From: Cryptomeria japonica
Lineage: Eukaryota; Streptophyta; Pinopsida; Cupressales; Cupressaceae
DNA length: 64,000 nt
Assembly: GCF_030272615.1 (NCBI RefSeq)
Contig: NC_081406.1
Span: forward strand, 143,399,041 to 143,463,040
Direction of reading: 5' to 3'
Each line of letters opens with the position of its first letter. The first letter of the stretch is position 1. Shown in pieces: positions 11,392 through 23,753 of the stretch. A model generated the notes under the pieces. The model ran no database searches. It was given only the letters and a program-made list of their open reading frames with translations, and had not been told where the DNA came from. Made by a program: the position numbers and the translations under genes.

Positions 11392-11740
11392 TGTTAGAGC
11401 ATATTAAGATAATAGTTTCTATTTTACAACTAGTTATGCTTTTTTTCTTTTTTTCTTAAGTTCACTTAGGAGTGCTTATTTTAGTTGTGCATCTATTTTA
11501 GCTAGAGTTGAGCTTTATTTAGCTCCTCATGCTTGCACTTTAGTCCTCCCAAATTTAGCTATGTGCTTTCTTTATAAGCATCTCATTGTACAATTGTAAC
11601 CCATCCTGCAATTTTGTATTCTTTGCTTCTGAGTAATATTGCATTCATTCATGCAACTCTTGTTTGTGGAAGGTGTTATTGTTTGTCATTTGATCTTGCA
11701 GGTGCTTGTGTTGCAATATTTTGTGTTGTAAAATTAAACA
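11392..11740 (+). repeat. 3' LTR of copia element H
   Basis: A 349-bp copy of 554-902, from TGTTAGAG to ...AACA. Confidence 0.85.
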
Positions 11741-13422
11741 TGGTGTCATATCTTTGAAACTTCAACATGGTTTAGAGCTTTAAAACGTCAACATCTATGT
11801 CACAATATTTAAAGACATTTGATGTGCAATTAATTCACATGCAACATTAATGAGAAAATAATAAGAGCACACTTCAATTTCTAAATAACGACAAATTAGA
11901 TCCACAATATTTGGATAGGTCATCTCTATGCTAGTGAATATTATCTTTTGGTATTTTTTATAACCATTAATCTAACTTTCCAAAGGGGTTTGACCTAGGA
12001 GAACACATTCTTCTATTGAGTTAGTAAACTCCTAAAGGTGTCCTTAGACATTATCTCAACACATTCAACTTTAGGAAAGGTGAATATGAAGGTTTATTAA
12101 ACCACATCATGTTAGATCATTTCTATGTAGCACAATTTAATTCTACATCTCAAATTGAGTTTGTGTAGTCAAGATTGACCATGTCGTATTTGAGATTGAA
12201 TTAAAGAACATTTGAAAACTATGTTGAATTTGACACCTTCCTCTAATTAAGGGTATCAATTGATTCCGTTTATAGAATTATTCTAGATTATTTATGTAGT
12301 GTAATCATTTGCATTACATAAATTGGTGAACTTGGCCCATCTTACACCCGTAGGGTTTGTCCTTAGGTTAAGTCCCTGCAATAAAGTTTAATATTTGAAG
12401 TAATTTTTAATTTTATCTTATTTTTAGATGATTCCTCTTTCTTATTATGTGATTCAAAACTTTATCTTTTTCTATGGTTTGTAATTCACATTGTGATCTT
12501 GCTTTCACCTACCCTACCTTCTCCCATTATACTTATTTATCTCTTTCTCCCTTTCTTTCTATATCTCTTTATCTTTATCTCTCCCTCCATCTCTTCCTCT
12601 CTATCTATCTACCTCTCTATTTGTATCTCTCCCTCTACCTCTCTCTATCTCTCTATCTATTTATCTCCCTCTTCTTCTCCCTCTCTATCTTCATCTCTAC
12701 TTCTATCTATTCTAAACTAGCCACACTAGTGGTGTAAACTTAACGCATTGCATCTCTTGTTAATATAATATTTTTAAGTTATTATTGAAAGTAATCATTT
12801 GATACATAAAATAATTGTCAAATTTAATTTAAGGGGTATTTATTTACATGGTTATTGCATGACACTCTGTCTTGTTGCAACTATAGAATCTCTTGTTACT
12901 TATTAATATTGATGATTATTTTTTAAGATGCAAAAGAGTCATAAAAAATATGCACCATAAAAACTTAAATAAATTTATTATTCTTTTAAAGAAAAATATT
13001 TTTTATTTTTCATGCTTGGAGTTTAGCATCATCAATAGGTTCAATATCTTATTAAATTTATAGGGGATCATCCATCTTTTGTTTGAATACATATTTATTG
13101 GAGAATTTGCAACTATTGTATCAAATAAAAACACCTTTGAACATTATGATTTGATGGATATTCTCACCATATTATGAATGGTCTTTTTCGCTTAAGCTTG
13201 ATGCTAGCAAATATTACGGAGACTAGCTTTGGACCTTCTAACTGCATTTGATAAAAAAAATTCAAGGCTTTTTCAACTAAATCATTTTGTTCACATATAC
13301 AACAATTATCACATTCCATGAGACCACATTTCTTTGGGTATTTTATCAAAAATCCTTAAAACCTTGTCAAGAACATAATTCTATGCATATCTCACAATCA
13401 TGACATTCCATGAGCCTAAAAT
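11741..13422. other. AT-rich spacer
   Basis: No gene recognised. Apart from the pyrimidine-rich simple repeat at 12533-12712, the stretch is AT-rich with no terminal repeats or tRNA-like structures that I could find. Confidence 0.4.
12533..12712. repeat. Pyrimidine-rich (CT/CTAT) simple repeat
   Basis: Imperfect TCTC, TCTA and CCTC units run for about 180 bp with almost no purines except A in TCTA steps. Open frames over it encode only Leu/Ser/Tyr/Ile-rich low-complexity peptides and are not genes. Confidence 0.9.
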
Positions 13423-15148
13423 TTAACCAACTTTAACTAGCCAGTCAAGTATACAGACAGTTCTATCACTTGGAGCACAACCTTCTTTCTTCATTAGATC
13501 CATCACCAAAAACGTTTTTTCAAGGTCATGTCTTTTACGGAAGGTGCGTAATAATGTATTGTATATTACAACGTCTGGAACTAAATCATTTGTCCTCATC
13601 TCATTCAACATTGAGAAAGCCATGTTAAGTTTGTTTTCCTTGCAAAAAGAATCAATCAATATATTATAGGTTACAACAGTCGGAGCAATACGAACCACTT
13701 TCATGTTTAAAAAATACTTCAAGGCCTTATCTGTTTCACCTTTTTTGCAATGGGCATCAATCAGATAGCTATAAGTGACTACATCAGGAGTCAAGCCTTC
13801 ATCTAGCATCTTATTAAAGAGTGAAAGTGCTCTAGAAAAATCTCCTGCCTTGCACAGGCCATCAATGACTTTGTTGTATGTCACTTCATCAGTTTTCAAA
13901 TCCCTTGTCTCCATCTCCTCTAAAATCCTTCCTACCATGTTCATTTCTCCTGTTCTACAGAATGCACATATTAGTGAATTATATGTAATTGCATCAGGAA
14001 GATATCCCCTATTTTCCATCTCAGAAATAAGTGTAAATGCTTCCATTTCCCTGTTACTGTGACATAAACCATCAATCAGAGTGTTGTAGGTAACAACATC
14101 TGGGGAGCAGCCTTTGCTTATATTTTTAAACAACTTTTGAGCCTTTTCCACCTCATGCAATTCACATAGGCTGCGTATCAAAGAATTACAAGTAATCACA
14201 TTTGGTTGTAAACCCCTTCTCGACATGTCATGGAAACAATTCCAAGCCTTGTCCATCCTGCCATCTTTGCACAGTCCATCAATAATTGAATTAAATGTCA
14301 CTACATCAGGCAAAGGACCAAACTCCATCATTTATACAAATAGATTGTAGGCTTTGTCTGTTTTCCCAGCCTTGCAAAATCCATCTATCAGACTATTATA
14401 TGTATAGCTGTTAAGAAAATGGCCGTCTTGCAACATTTTACCTACTAATCCTAGAGCTTCATCTATTCTTTCTACTTTGCAAAGACCATCAATCAGGGTG
14501 TCGTATGTAACAATATTTGGGGAGCAGTAACTATTTTTCTTTCCAGCTAATAACCTTAGAGCTTCATCTTCCCTCCCCACCTTTCAGAGACCATTAATTA
14601 GGGTACTGCACACAATAATATCAGGAGAAATGCCAGTTTGTATCATCTCAGCAAACAATACAAGGGCTTCATCTACTCTACCTCTTTTACATATCCAATC
14701 AATCATGGTGCTGTATGTAACGATATTAGGGAAACAATGAACGTGCCTCATTCCGTGAAAAATCCCAAGTGCTTCCTCTATTTGATCCCGTTTACAGGAA
14801 GCCTTTATGACAGTGTTATAAGTGACAACATTTGGATGTATTTCCATCTCTTTCATTTCAGCAAGAAGGGTGTTGATTCGAAAGGCCACCCAAAAGCGCG
14901 GTGAAGGATACGACATCGAGAGGAAGGCGTTGAGTAATGGTTGAATGTAAAAGGTCCCAGGCCTTGTTTGTCTTTCCCGATTTACAGAGGGCAGTAATAT
15001 ACTCAGTGAAGTATTTGACATTAAATTTGTGGGTGATGTGAGGAGGGGGTTTGTCCTGTTTCTGTGTGTGTGTTGATGTTGAGATGAGGAGGTTTTGGAG
15101 TATGGTTTGGAAGAATGAGGAGGATGAGGATGAGGAGAAGGTATGTGT
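13423..15148 (-). pseudogene. P-class pentatricopeptide-repeat (PPR) protein pseudogene
   Basis: Intronless sequence coding about 13-14 tandem 35-residue PPR motifs with the usual PDVVTYNTLIDGLCK-type core and no E, DYW or SMR tail, so P class. Such proteins bind RNA in mitochondria or plastids and act in RNA stability, splicing or translation. The frame is broken by TGA at 14584-14586 (in place of the expected Cys of GLCK), by TAA at 14332-14334, and by a frameshift near 14870-14885; upstream of that shift a further PPR stretch (ITALCKSGKTNKAWDLL) reads in another frame. No in-frame ATG was found for this upstream part; the frame opens at 15148 after a stop. The last motif and a short tail ending WLVKVG look complete. 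It is the only host-type gene in the window. A real gene with assembly errors is possible but less likely. Confidence 0.88.
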
Positions 15149-17006
15149 TTAAAGAGGGGGTATCATATCCATTTGAAGTAGTTGTGCATCATCATCTCCA
15201 TCTTCAACCGCGTAACAGAGCAGTGCAGAGCAGGACAAAACCCTCGCGCATCTTCTCTGACCTTCCTTCAAAACAAATATAATTATTAGTTCTTGCCGTG
15301 CCGGCAGGATACTTACGCATCCGTTAGATGCAAATAATTATTTTGAGCTGCCCAATGAAAATAAAGTATTTTTCAACTCTTCATTTTTTTCTAAATGTTT
15401 TGGTTTTAAACAGATAAAATTATTTATTCTAATTTCCATTGGAGACTGCCGTTAATTTTATTTATAAAAAATAAAACTAATCACATTAATTTTTTTTTTC
15501 CCAATTAGGAACTTGGAAGCTTCTGGAGATCAAATACACCTTGATACCCATACTCAAAAGAACACACCTCGACACCCATACTCAAAACAAGCATAATAGT
15601 ATGCACAGAATTGAACTCATGGCGAGGCAAGGGTGCCAACCAAATTTAGATGAAGCATGCTTAGACAAACTTTATTATACTGTGAAGTTTTGCAAAAAGG
15701 TGCAGATTTAAAACATCTGGAAAATATGAAAAAAATCCCACTATTGTAATTATCAAGTTGCAGGTAATACATGTTCAAAGTACTGCTAGCGACTACCCTC
15801 AAATACTCTCAAATACTCTGTTTCTGCAGTTTTAAAAAATCTGTTTATGTTCGACCTTTAATAGATATCAACTGTTCTAGAATTTTTACTCATATTTGAT
15901 ATGAATTTCTTGTTCACTTGATATTGATGTTGTCGTTCAGATATTGTTGTTTCTAAACATGGGTTATTCAGTTTATGTTTCTAGATTGAATTAGCTTTTG
16001 TGTTTGACTATTGGATATATCACAATGGAATTTGAAAACGATTCGAAAAGTGCATCTAGGAACTATTTTTATTTTCAAATTTTCTAGAAAAGAATGCGAA
16101 AATTTGCAGCTTCTTTTAAGCACTCACATAAAATAACATTTAACATTTATCACCCTACTCGTTGAAATAAACCCAAAGTTTAGCTTCCTGCAAACTGTTT
16201 GACAAAATGTCTGCTTAGTGTCCGGATTAATGAACAGAAAAAATGAAAAATCCCATATGACAACATAAATGCACTATTATTCCAAAAATAGTAATAGAAT
16301 ATTTCCTCTCTATTCCAACTTTCAAAATAACAACTATCAGGTGACAATGATAAACAATTTCTCTGATTTCTGAAGCTATTCCAGTTGATATCACTGGGTT
16401 CCCTGAAAGCTGTACCAGATATGTCATTTTAAATTTTTTTTAAAAAAACAAGTCACTATGCAATAGGCAACCAATGATGCAGCTGTATGTAATTAAAATA
16501 TAAACATGAACAGTAAACATCCACCACCCCTTGGTATTTGAATTGAGGATGACAACTATTGAAAATGGATGTATCAACTCCAGGCATGTGACTCTAAATT
16601 ATGAAAAATAGTGGAAGATACTCCAATTTGAAACAAATATGACTGTCACAGGAGAAATCCATAACAGAATTGCTGGAACAGAATAGATCGTGGATTAGAG
16701 CTAGTTGGTAAAGATATAGCCAATTAATTTGGTTCACAGCTAGATGGATTCACATGTCATATCAACAGTCAAAAAGGTATAATACATGGGGACACATCAT
16801 CAGCCCTCAAAGCAAAATACTTGAAAAAAATAAGGAAAATGTAAAAACTCTACTCAAACTGACCTTCAATTTTTACCCCAAAAATATATTTTGTATGCTC
16901 TGCTTTTAACTTGTGTTACTGGTGAGTCGTTTCGGGTATGCATGTTTATCATATTTACTGATTCTATGCTTTCATATTTAGATGGTATTGATGTCCATAA
17001 AATAAT

Positions 17007-17160
17007 GACAAAGAAAGGACATTAACTTGCAATCTAATCTTAAAGATATTAACAATAGAGGTACTTTGTTGATCTTTATTTCTGAGATTTGACAAAGAAA
17101 GGACACTAATTTGCAATCTAATGTCAAAGATACTTTGATGATCTTTATTTCTGAGATATT
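17007..17160. repeat. Two-copy tandem duplication, about 84-bp period
   Basis: The copies begin GACAAAGAAAGGACA at 17007 and 17091 and share the later phrase GATCTTTATTTCTGAGAT. The second copy lacks about 14 bp near its middle. Confidence 0.85.
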
Positions 17161-17670
17161 CAAACTGAATCTAGTAATGTTGTTCCAGAATCTATTACAG
17201 CCATACATAAATGAAAGGAATTAGCTCAAACAAGTTATAGCAGATTGCACCTTGTTTTTTCTATGTTCATTAACTGTCTCCAGCAACTCATAAAATCACA
17301 AGTCCGGTGTAATGCCTGAATAACAACAGTGAAACAAGAAAGATATTTCTTTCAATGAAACCCAATAATAAGAACTTTTAAAACCAAACTCACGCTAATA
17401 TTCTATCTTTATGGCAATTATGGATTTCTAGAATCAAACAACAAAGTTGAAATACAAGTGCAGATGAAATTGTTCCTTATGCACCCACACGTAAAATAAA
17501 AAGAAAGATACCAGAGCAATAAATAACAATCCCATGATAAGAAATTGCTTAGGCCACAATGAGGCATCAAGCATAAAGACTCGCACCACAATGCATAGGC
17601 CAACAATAATGGAGCAGAAGAATAGCACTCAATTATAGTTTGTCAGATGAAATATGCGTTCGTCCAGCGT

Positions 17671-17716
17671 TGGACCAATGCGGCACTCAGTTGTGGACCA
17701 ATGCGGCACTCAGCTG
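17671..17716. repeat. Two-copy 23-bp tandem repeat
   Basis: TGGACCAATGCGGCACTCAG plus three bases, at 17671-17693 and 17694-17716, differing at one position. It is GC-richer than its surroundings. Confidence 0.9.
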
Positions 17717-18801
17717 TGGTCTGCCAGCAACCAACCCACAGTGAAATAAACCAGTTCTTCCCCAAAATCTTTATGGTACCCCACACGAACTTCAGTGCAA
17801 CCAAAGAGACTTCATAATGGTGATAAACTCAAATTCAATTTCCAGAAATTTCACAACGTGATCCAAAGACAGGATTTGTGCAATAAATTGAATTATTAGG
17901 ATAAATGATTGGCAGTCAGGGTATCGACCTCATAAGTCCCTGCGCAACGAGCTTCAACAATTTTCATAATTTACAGACTTCTTTTCATATGATTCACTTA
18001 ACCAATGATATGCTAAAGGAGAAATGCAAGCCAGTGATAAATATCATAAAAAGTGTTTTTATTAGCATGATACATGGAAGGCATGCAATGCATTTAGACG
18101 ACGTGTTGAATAGGGTTTGCCAAGTATATATTTTACTTTGACACTTGGACCTGAACATGTGATTCAATTGTGACTAGTCAAAACTTCCAAGTTTGATTGC
18201 TTATTAAATATACATGTACATGCATTTGATATGTCCATATAATCTCTCCTTTTGGATTTTTAATTTGTTTTATCATGGATGTGAGGACAATAAATATGTG
18301 ACAAATTAATTAAGATGTACATTTCAATTTAGGCTTTTTAACATTACAGATCTTTTTTAGGAAATTAGTAATGTTAATACAAATATAAGGTGGATAAAAT
18401 CAATCATCTAGAATGAATAAAAAGTTTAAGTTAAAGATCTTTTAATTTTATTCTATGGAGGATAATAATATGAATGATAGTAATTTTTAATTATATTTTA
18501 AAAATTAGGAATTAAAAAATTGTAGAAAATGATAAAAAGAGTTACTGAGATCATTAATTGTCTATTAAGTGAATAGAAGTTGAGTTTGTTATTAGGGTCT
18601 ATTAAGTGAATACAAGTTGAGTTTTATCATGTTTCCTAGTACACCTCACTAGTATTTGCTCATATTTTTATTTTTTATTTTATTTCTCAAAATATTTTTA
18701 TTATCATTAAAATTTAATAACAGTGTCATCATAGGATTAAGTAGGAAATCTTTTGACTGTACTTTCAATTTCTTGAACTTTGTTTACTTTTCAGCTGCAG
18801 C

Positions 18802-19243
18802 TAGGGGAAAGGACCCAGTAGTTGTGCACCCTAACTTCGCGCTTCTCAAAATCCTACTTGAAAATTTCAAATCACTCCGATTTTTTTATAGCAGCTTACT
18901 TGGCAAGTCCCTTGCTTATAACTAAGGTTTCAGGGTGACATCATCAAATATGATGCCACATCAGCATGCTTTTTGCCAAGGTGTCCACAACAACCCCCCC
19001 AAAAAGTGAGACCAATAGGCGTGCAACTGACATGGCATCATCTGATTGGTTACTTTTTACAATATTAGTACATTTCTTAACAACTATTGGTACATTTCCT
19101 AACAACTGTTGGTACATTTCCTAACAAAAATTGATATTTTTTGTTTCAAACAATAGGTTTTATTTGTTCAATTTTTGGAACAAAAGGTATCAACAACCCT
19201 CACAACAATTGATACATGCTCAACTACTGTGTCCTTTCCCCTA
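18802..19243. mobile_element. Probable MITE (non-coding DNA transposon), 442 bp
   Basis: The ends are imperfect inverted repeats of about 25 bp: TAGGGGAAAGGACCCAGTAG at the left, and its complement at the right with one change (19221-19243). TA flanks both ends, consistent with a TA target duplication, although TA could also be part of the repeat. The inside has no open frame and includes three imperfect 22-bp tandem units, each with GGTACATTTCCTAAC or a variant (about 19066-19126). The superfamily cannot be named from the ends alone. A second element at 37923-38418 has related ends. Confidence 0.65.
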
Positions 19244-20039
19244 TATCTAAAGGTTATCGCCTCTCTAGATGTTAAATTAGATATTAGAAGATTGTGGTAT
19301 GTAGTTTGTCTTTTAATTTGGATCATCACAATAGATCAAACTACATTTGCAAGCCTCTAAGAAAGCTTAATGATTTCGAACTTAGTAATTCAACATATGC
19401 ATAAACAACCTATATGCCAAGTCCACTTAAATTGTATAATAAGCCTTGACAATTTAACAATTCCTACAAAATCCATTTTCACTCATTGCTTATACTTGCT
19501 TCCACTCGGCAAGAACTTGACATTCACGTCTCTTGTTATTAAAAAGGAAATAAATCTATCCAAACATTTATTTACCTATAGTTTTCTGGTTATGACAGAA
19601 AATGAAATTGTAATTCATTAAAAGATCCACTTAAGTAAAACATATTGTTCAGCACGTTGCATACTTATTGTTGAGGTTTTTTTTTAAATAGATGTATTTT
19701 TTTCATCATATTTTTTTAAGATATATTTCAAATATTTATTTATTAATTTTTATTACGTTAGCATTATTACATTTATTGAATTTTATTATTCAATTAATTG
19801 AATCAATCATTATAAAGAATTAAAATTTGAGAACAAAATTTTTATAATTCGAATTTAACTTTTTTTTAAAAATGTTGCACATTTTATGCATTCAATTCAT
19901 TAAATAGAAATTCAAAATATTAATGCACTTTTTTTAAGGAACTCGACATTCTTCCACAAATTTGCTTGCAAACACAAGAAAAGGAACACCATTAGGTACC
20001 TTTTGAATAAAAGAAACCAAGAAACAAGAAATTACTAAG
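19244..20039. other. AT-rich spacer
   Basis: No gene, terminal repeat or RNA gene was recognised. Long A/T runs occur between 19670 and 19900. Confidence 0.4.
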
Positions 20040-20986
20040 GAGCTTATTATTAGGGAGATGACAGTGAACCATTTCTTAAGCACATTTGACGCTCATGACA
20101 AAGTCTCTCCTTCTTTGAAGAATTGTCTCTTAGATTATGTTCCACAGATTATAAGCTCAATTGAGAATGACATATTTTGGCTTCCATCTCTGAGGTGGAA
20201 TTTCGTGAAGATGTGTTCTCTATGGGTGCATACAATATCCCTGGACCAAATGGTTTCCCTCCTACTTTCTTCAAGGAATTTTGGGACATTTTTGCTTATG
20301 ATATTATGAGTGACAAGTCTTCTTTCATACTAGTAAGTTGTTAAAGAAACTTAATAATACTTTCATTGTCCTAAATATGAAAATCCAAGAGCCTAAGCAA
20401 ATTTGAGACTTTAGGCTCATCAGCCTCTACAATGAAATCTACAAGATTTTCTCCAAGGTCCTTGTCAATAGGATTAAGCCTTTCCTAGATGGGATCATTA
20501 ATTGTAACCAAAAGGGCTTTTTCCTTGCAAGGCAAATTCTTGATGCAGTCATCAACACACATGAAGTTATTCATTCTATGGACAAATGCAAAATGTCAGG
20601 TATGGTTCTGAAGCTCAATATCTCAAAGGCTTATGATAGATTCTATTGGAGATTTCTTACAAAGTTCTTTCTCGCATTGGTTTTTGTGATACATTCATCA
20701 ATTTGATTCGACAATGTGTGGAAACTATGAAGTACTCTGTAATGGTTAATGGTGTTCCAAGGGGTTTCTTTGGGGTTGAAAAGGGCATTAGACAAGGTGA
20801 TCCCCTTTCACCCTATCTTTGCATAATGCTTGTTGAAGTTCTAAGTAGAAATTTTATGAAACTGGTTCACAATAAAATAATTATGGGAATTAAGACTGCT
20901 TCTACCCTGTCCCCCTCAATTTTATAGTAGTTTGTGGATGACATTATCCTTTCTGGTAAGTCCTCTATGATTGAATCTAGAGAATG
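20040..20986 (+). pseudogene. LINE (L1-type) reverse transcriptase fragment
   Basis: Translated across frames this shows plant L1-type RT blocks in order: NIPGPNGFPPTFFKEFW near 20235, a region ending in an AYDR-type motif near 20630, GVEKGIRQGDPLSPYL at about 20775-20820, and the catalytic FVDD at 20931-20942. Non-LTR RT copies its own RNA at a nicked chromosomal target. Stops and frameshifts are frequent. The 3' portion after the catalytic box is missing because element F begins at 20987. Confidence 0.82.
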
Positions 20987-21812
20987 TGATGCAGACAAGG
21001 TGGGGAGATCCAATGAAGGACAACCCCACCTTGTAGCCTATAATGCAAACACCATGAAATAATAGAGAAGAATAAGATCATTCAACACAAGATATACCCT
21101 GGGAAAACCCTCAAAGGGAAAAACCCAGCCTCAAAGCTCAATCCTTATATTATTTTGATGAATTACATATTCTCTCAGGCTTTACACATGCTGGACTATA
21201 GCCCAGAATCACAAAATAATTCAAACAACTCAAATCTATGATCTACGCTCTATTGATTCAGACCTCAGTCCAATGAACCAAAACACCTCTGCACCTTCGA
21301 AATCTACATCTTTCCTGATTCTTATCTTTCGTGGACCTTCATCCCCACAAATCAATCCCCAAACGTCCTCTTTATAGTATCTGCAAGCCTCAACAACTAA
21401 ATCAAGTCGGTCAAAGATCAATCAGTGGACCTCCAAGAACATTGGTCAAGTCATCTACGCGGACCTCCAAGAACATCGTGCGGACCTCCAAGAACATCAG
21501 TCAAGCCCAAAACAACATCTCCCAATGATCTGCAATTAAGGAAACCATCTGCAACTCAATTATTCTTCTCTCCACACACTGCAAGACCAACTGGTAAGAA
21601 CACACCAACACCAGACCAATACCGAAATCGATATCTCACTGGGATCAAATCCAAATTCCATGAATCTCGAATATGTTTAAGACAATGATCTCTAGATGCT
21701 AAATCCAAATCCGCAACTCTAAATTTACAAACATGAAGAAACGCAACAATCTCCAAGCAATTCCACTGTCAATTGCTCCAACCAAATGAACTACTCAGAT
21801 GCTCCTACATCA
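20987..21812 (-). repeat. Element F LTR, copy 1
   Basis: Starts TGATGCAG and ends CTACATCA, 826 bp. Internal phrases such as GGTGGGGAGATCCAATGAAG recur in the other two copies. Confidence 0.88.
21099..21128 (-). promoter_or_regulatory. ENE-like U-rich stem-loop, element F LTR copy 1
   Basis: The best-formed example in the window. In sense RNA: outer stem CUGGG/CCCAG (five pairs), internal loop UUUUU opposite UUUU, inner stem CCC/GGG, and a five-base UUUGA loop. It lies 112 bp before the LTR 3' end. The layout is that of a poly(A)-clamping ENE; function is inferred. Confidence 0.6.
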
Positions 21813-23753
21813 AACTCTCAAGGTTAATTGAAAAGTGAGTCTCATGCAGAGCCCTGGTATAGGTATAGGGTAGGCTCCTTTAGTCAAAGAAAAAACCAAG
21901 GACTCTAGCAATCACAAAAGACTTTATGGAGTTAAGATAGATTTAGTTTGACAGGTCTCACATCATTTCCACCCTATATGCTTCCTCACAAGGCCATTTC
22001 CCTTGAATGCTTCACAAGGATTTCTAGCGATTCTTAAGGACCCAATAGCCCAACTAGGGTTGGTCCTCTTCCCAAGTCACTAGTGCCTATCTAAGGTTTG
22101 GTTTGAATTCCCCTAGGTCAGGAAGACTCCATCCAATCACCAATTTAGGTTCCCTACAATGGCTTGTGATAATTGTTGCAAGAAGGCCTACTAATCCTAG
22201 TAGCCCTGCTAGACCAGTTTCTCTTTGTTAACTCCTTATTTATCCAAAGGACTCAAAAAAATAATTCCAAATTTGGGTACCCTTTAATGAGTTAAAAAAC
22301 ATATCCAAGGGGTTCCAACTGTTCGGGAATGCAAGGGTCCAAACCCTATCTTGGTTAGGAGACCTAATAGCCCCAATTAGGCCTAATTTACAAAGGAAAG
22401 GATAGGCACAAGCCCTATCTTTCCAAATAAACACAAGGGATACTCTTCAGACTTGGTAAAACCATCAATCCCTAAGTTTTAGATAGAGATCAAACCCTTA
22501 ACACTTGATGTGAAACCTATTTGCTTGAATTTGCACGGTGGCCACATGGAGTTGCCCGCCTTAATGCATCAAACCCATGCCTCCAACCGGTCCAAACCTG
22601 CAAAAGTCTTCCAAAATATTAAAATACATTGGCCATACTTGTATCTCCTCTAGATTCATGGACAATCAGTGAAGGATCAGTAAGATTAGGCCATTTCTTT
22701 GTGAAACCCTAGGTAGGACTATCAAATCCAAACAACTTCCAGAAAATTGCAGGTTTCTCCCTTGTCTTGACAAGTTAGGACCTCAAACTTGATGCATATG
22801 AAAGGTGATTTGTCACTCTACCACATCCCACTAGTTTTCTAATCCCAAAATGTTCATACAGTATGGTACATCGTTCAAAACAACAAAATTGCAAGAAATT
22901 CTTAGAATTTTATTGCTTTAATGATGACAAAATGTTAACAAAACACTTCCACCCTTCACTGATGGTTGGAAATGACATTTTATGCCTTTCTCAATGGTTA
23001 TCAACCATCTTTTTAACTAAGGTGACCGTTGGGAATAAATTGCTCTTTGTAACCAAAATTTTTTCAAGAAAAGTTGTCATGGTTTGCATTAGCAACTTAG
23101 ACTCATGTTAAGCCCGCAGACTTAGAGTTGTTCAAACATGTCTTAAACCTCTTAAGACACCTCCCACACATAAAAAACCTGGAAAATACTCATCTAAATA
23201 CCCCTAGGCCCATATGCCCATGGTGGCTTAACGACTTGCCAAATTCATGTCATTGGGTAACAAAGTGGGGTTTATTACAAAGATAAAAAAAACTAAACTA
23301 TCCTATTAAACAGATAGAAATATCACATTCTTATGCATGTGTGACCTTTAGGCCTTCATTGTCTTGGTCCTGATTATCTTAGTCATGAGGTTCCCCTGCA
23401 CCAGATTCCCATCACTTGATAACCAATGCTACATCAAATCTGTTTCGATGATTTGTTCACAGCTACTTGCAACTACTCAAGTTTGGTGGTTTGACTACAA
23501 GTTCTAGTTGCCTCTCTTCGGCAATCTACTGGACAACCTTACAGCCTACCTCTATTCGGCGATATGTTCAATTCCACCTATCAATTGCCTCAAGTACATG
23601 CTCCTAGGTTCGGCGGTCTACTTGCAAGCCTTGTACTGCCTCAATGCTCGCGATATGAATAATTCTTCAAGCTACCTCAAGTTCTTTTCATCCAACTAGT
23701 TAACAACCAGCTCTCCCTCCATTAAGAGGTTCATAACCTGCTCTAATACCACT
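21813..23753 (-). other. Element F internal region, non-coding
   Basis: No protein domain or long open frame was found on either strand over 1.9 kb. This fits a large non-autonomous (LARD-like) element that kept only LTRs and priming sites. Confidence 0.6.
23740..23751 (-). other. Primer-binding site of element F
   Basis: On the - strand the sequence is TGGTATTAGAGC, the Met-tRNA-type site with one change, two bases from the LTR at 23754. A more decayed version precedes the third LTR at about 24977-24988. Confidence 0.8.

Larger units (their letters stand above)
554..11740 (+). mobile_element. Decayed Ty1/copia LTR retrotransposon H, split by nested element A
   Basis: Two similar 349-bp terminal repeats (554-902 and 11392-11740), both starting TGTTAGAG and ending in CA, flank copia pol remnants. 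Excluding the nested element at 2039-10095, the internal part is only about 2.4 kb, well short of the roughly 4 kb of an intact copia interior; gag, protease and most of integrase are missing. The order is LTR, Met-tRNA-type primer site, RT N-terminal half, element A, RT C-terminal half, RNase H, purine tract, LTR. A clean 5-bp target duplication was not found at the outer ends, so one end may have been altered or the copy may be recombinant. Confidence 0.85.
15149..18801. other. AT-rich spacer with small tandem duplications
   Basis: No gene could be supported. Two local duplications (17007-17160 and 17671-17716) are listed separately. The stretch just after 15149 may hold the promoter of the former PPR gene, but no clear TATA box or start site could be assigned. 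Confidence 0.35.

Noticed and set aside
554-11740. A target-site duplication for copia H
   Set aside because: TCTAT before 554 and TGGTG after 11740 do not match, so no duplication is claimed.
12474-12737. Two overlapping + strand open frames of 75-87 residues
   Set aside because: They lie over a CT-rich simple repeat and encode only Leu/Ser/Tyr/Ile runs, so the open frame comes from composition.
13423-15148. Reading the PPR stops as corrected by RNA editing
   Set aside because: C-to-U editing acts on organelle transcripts, and the sequence also has a frameshift that editing would not repair. Pseudogene is simpler.
17007-17160. A CRISPR-like or satellite interpretation of the small tandem repeats
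   Set aside because: Only two copies with no spacers; an ordinary local duplication in a plant nuclear genome.
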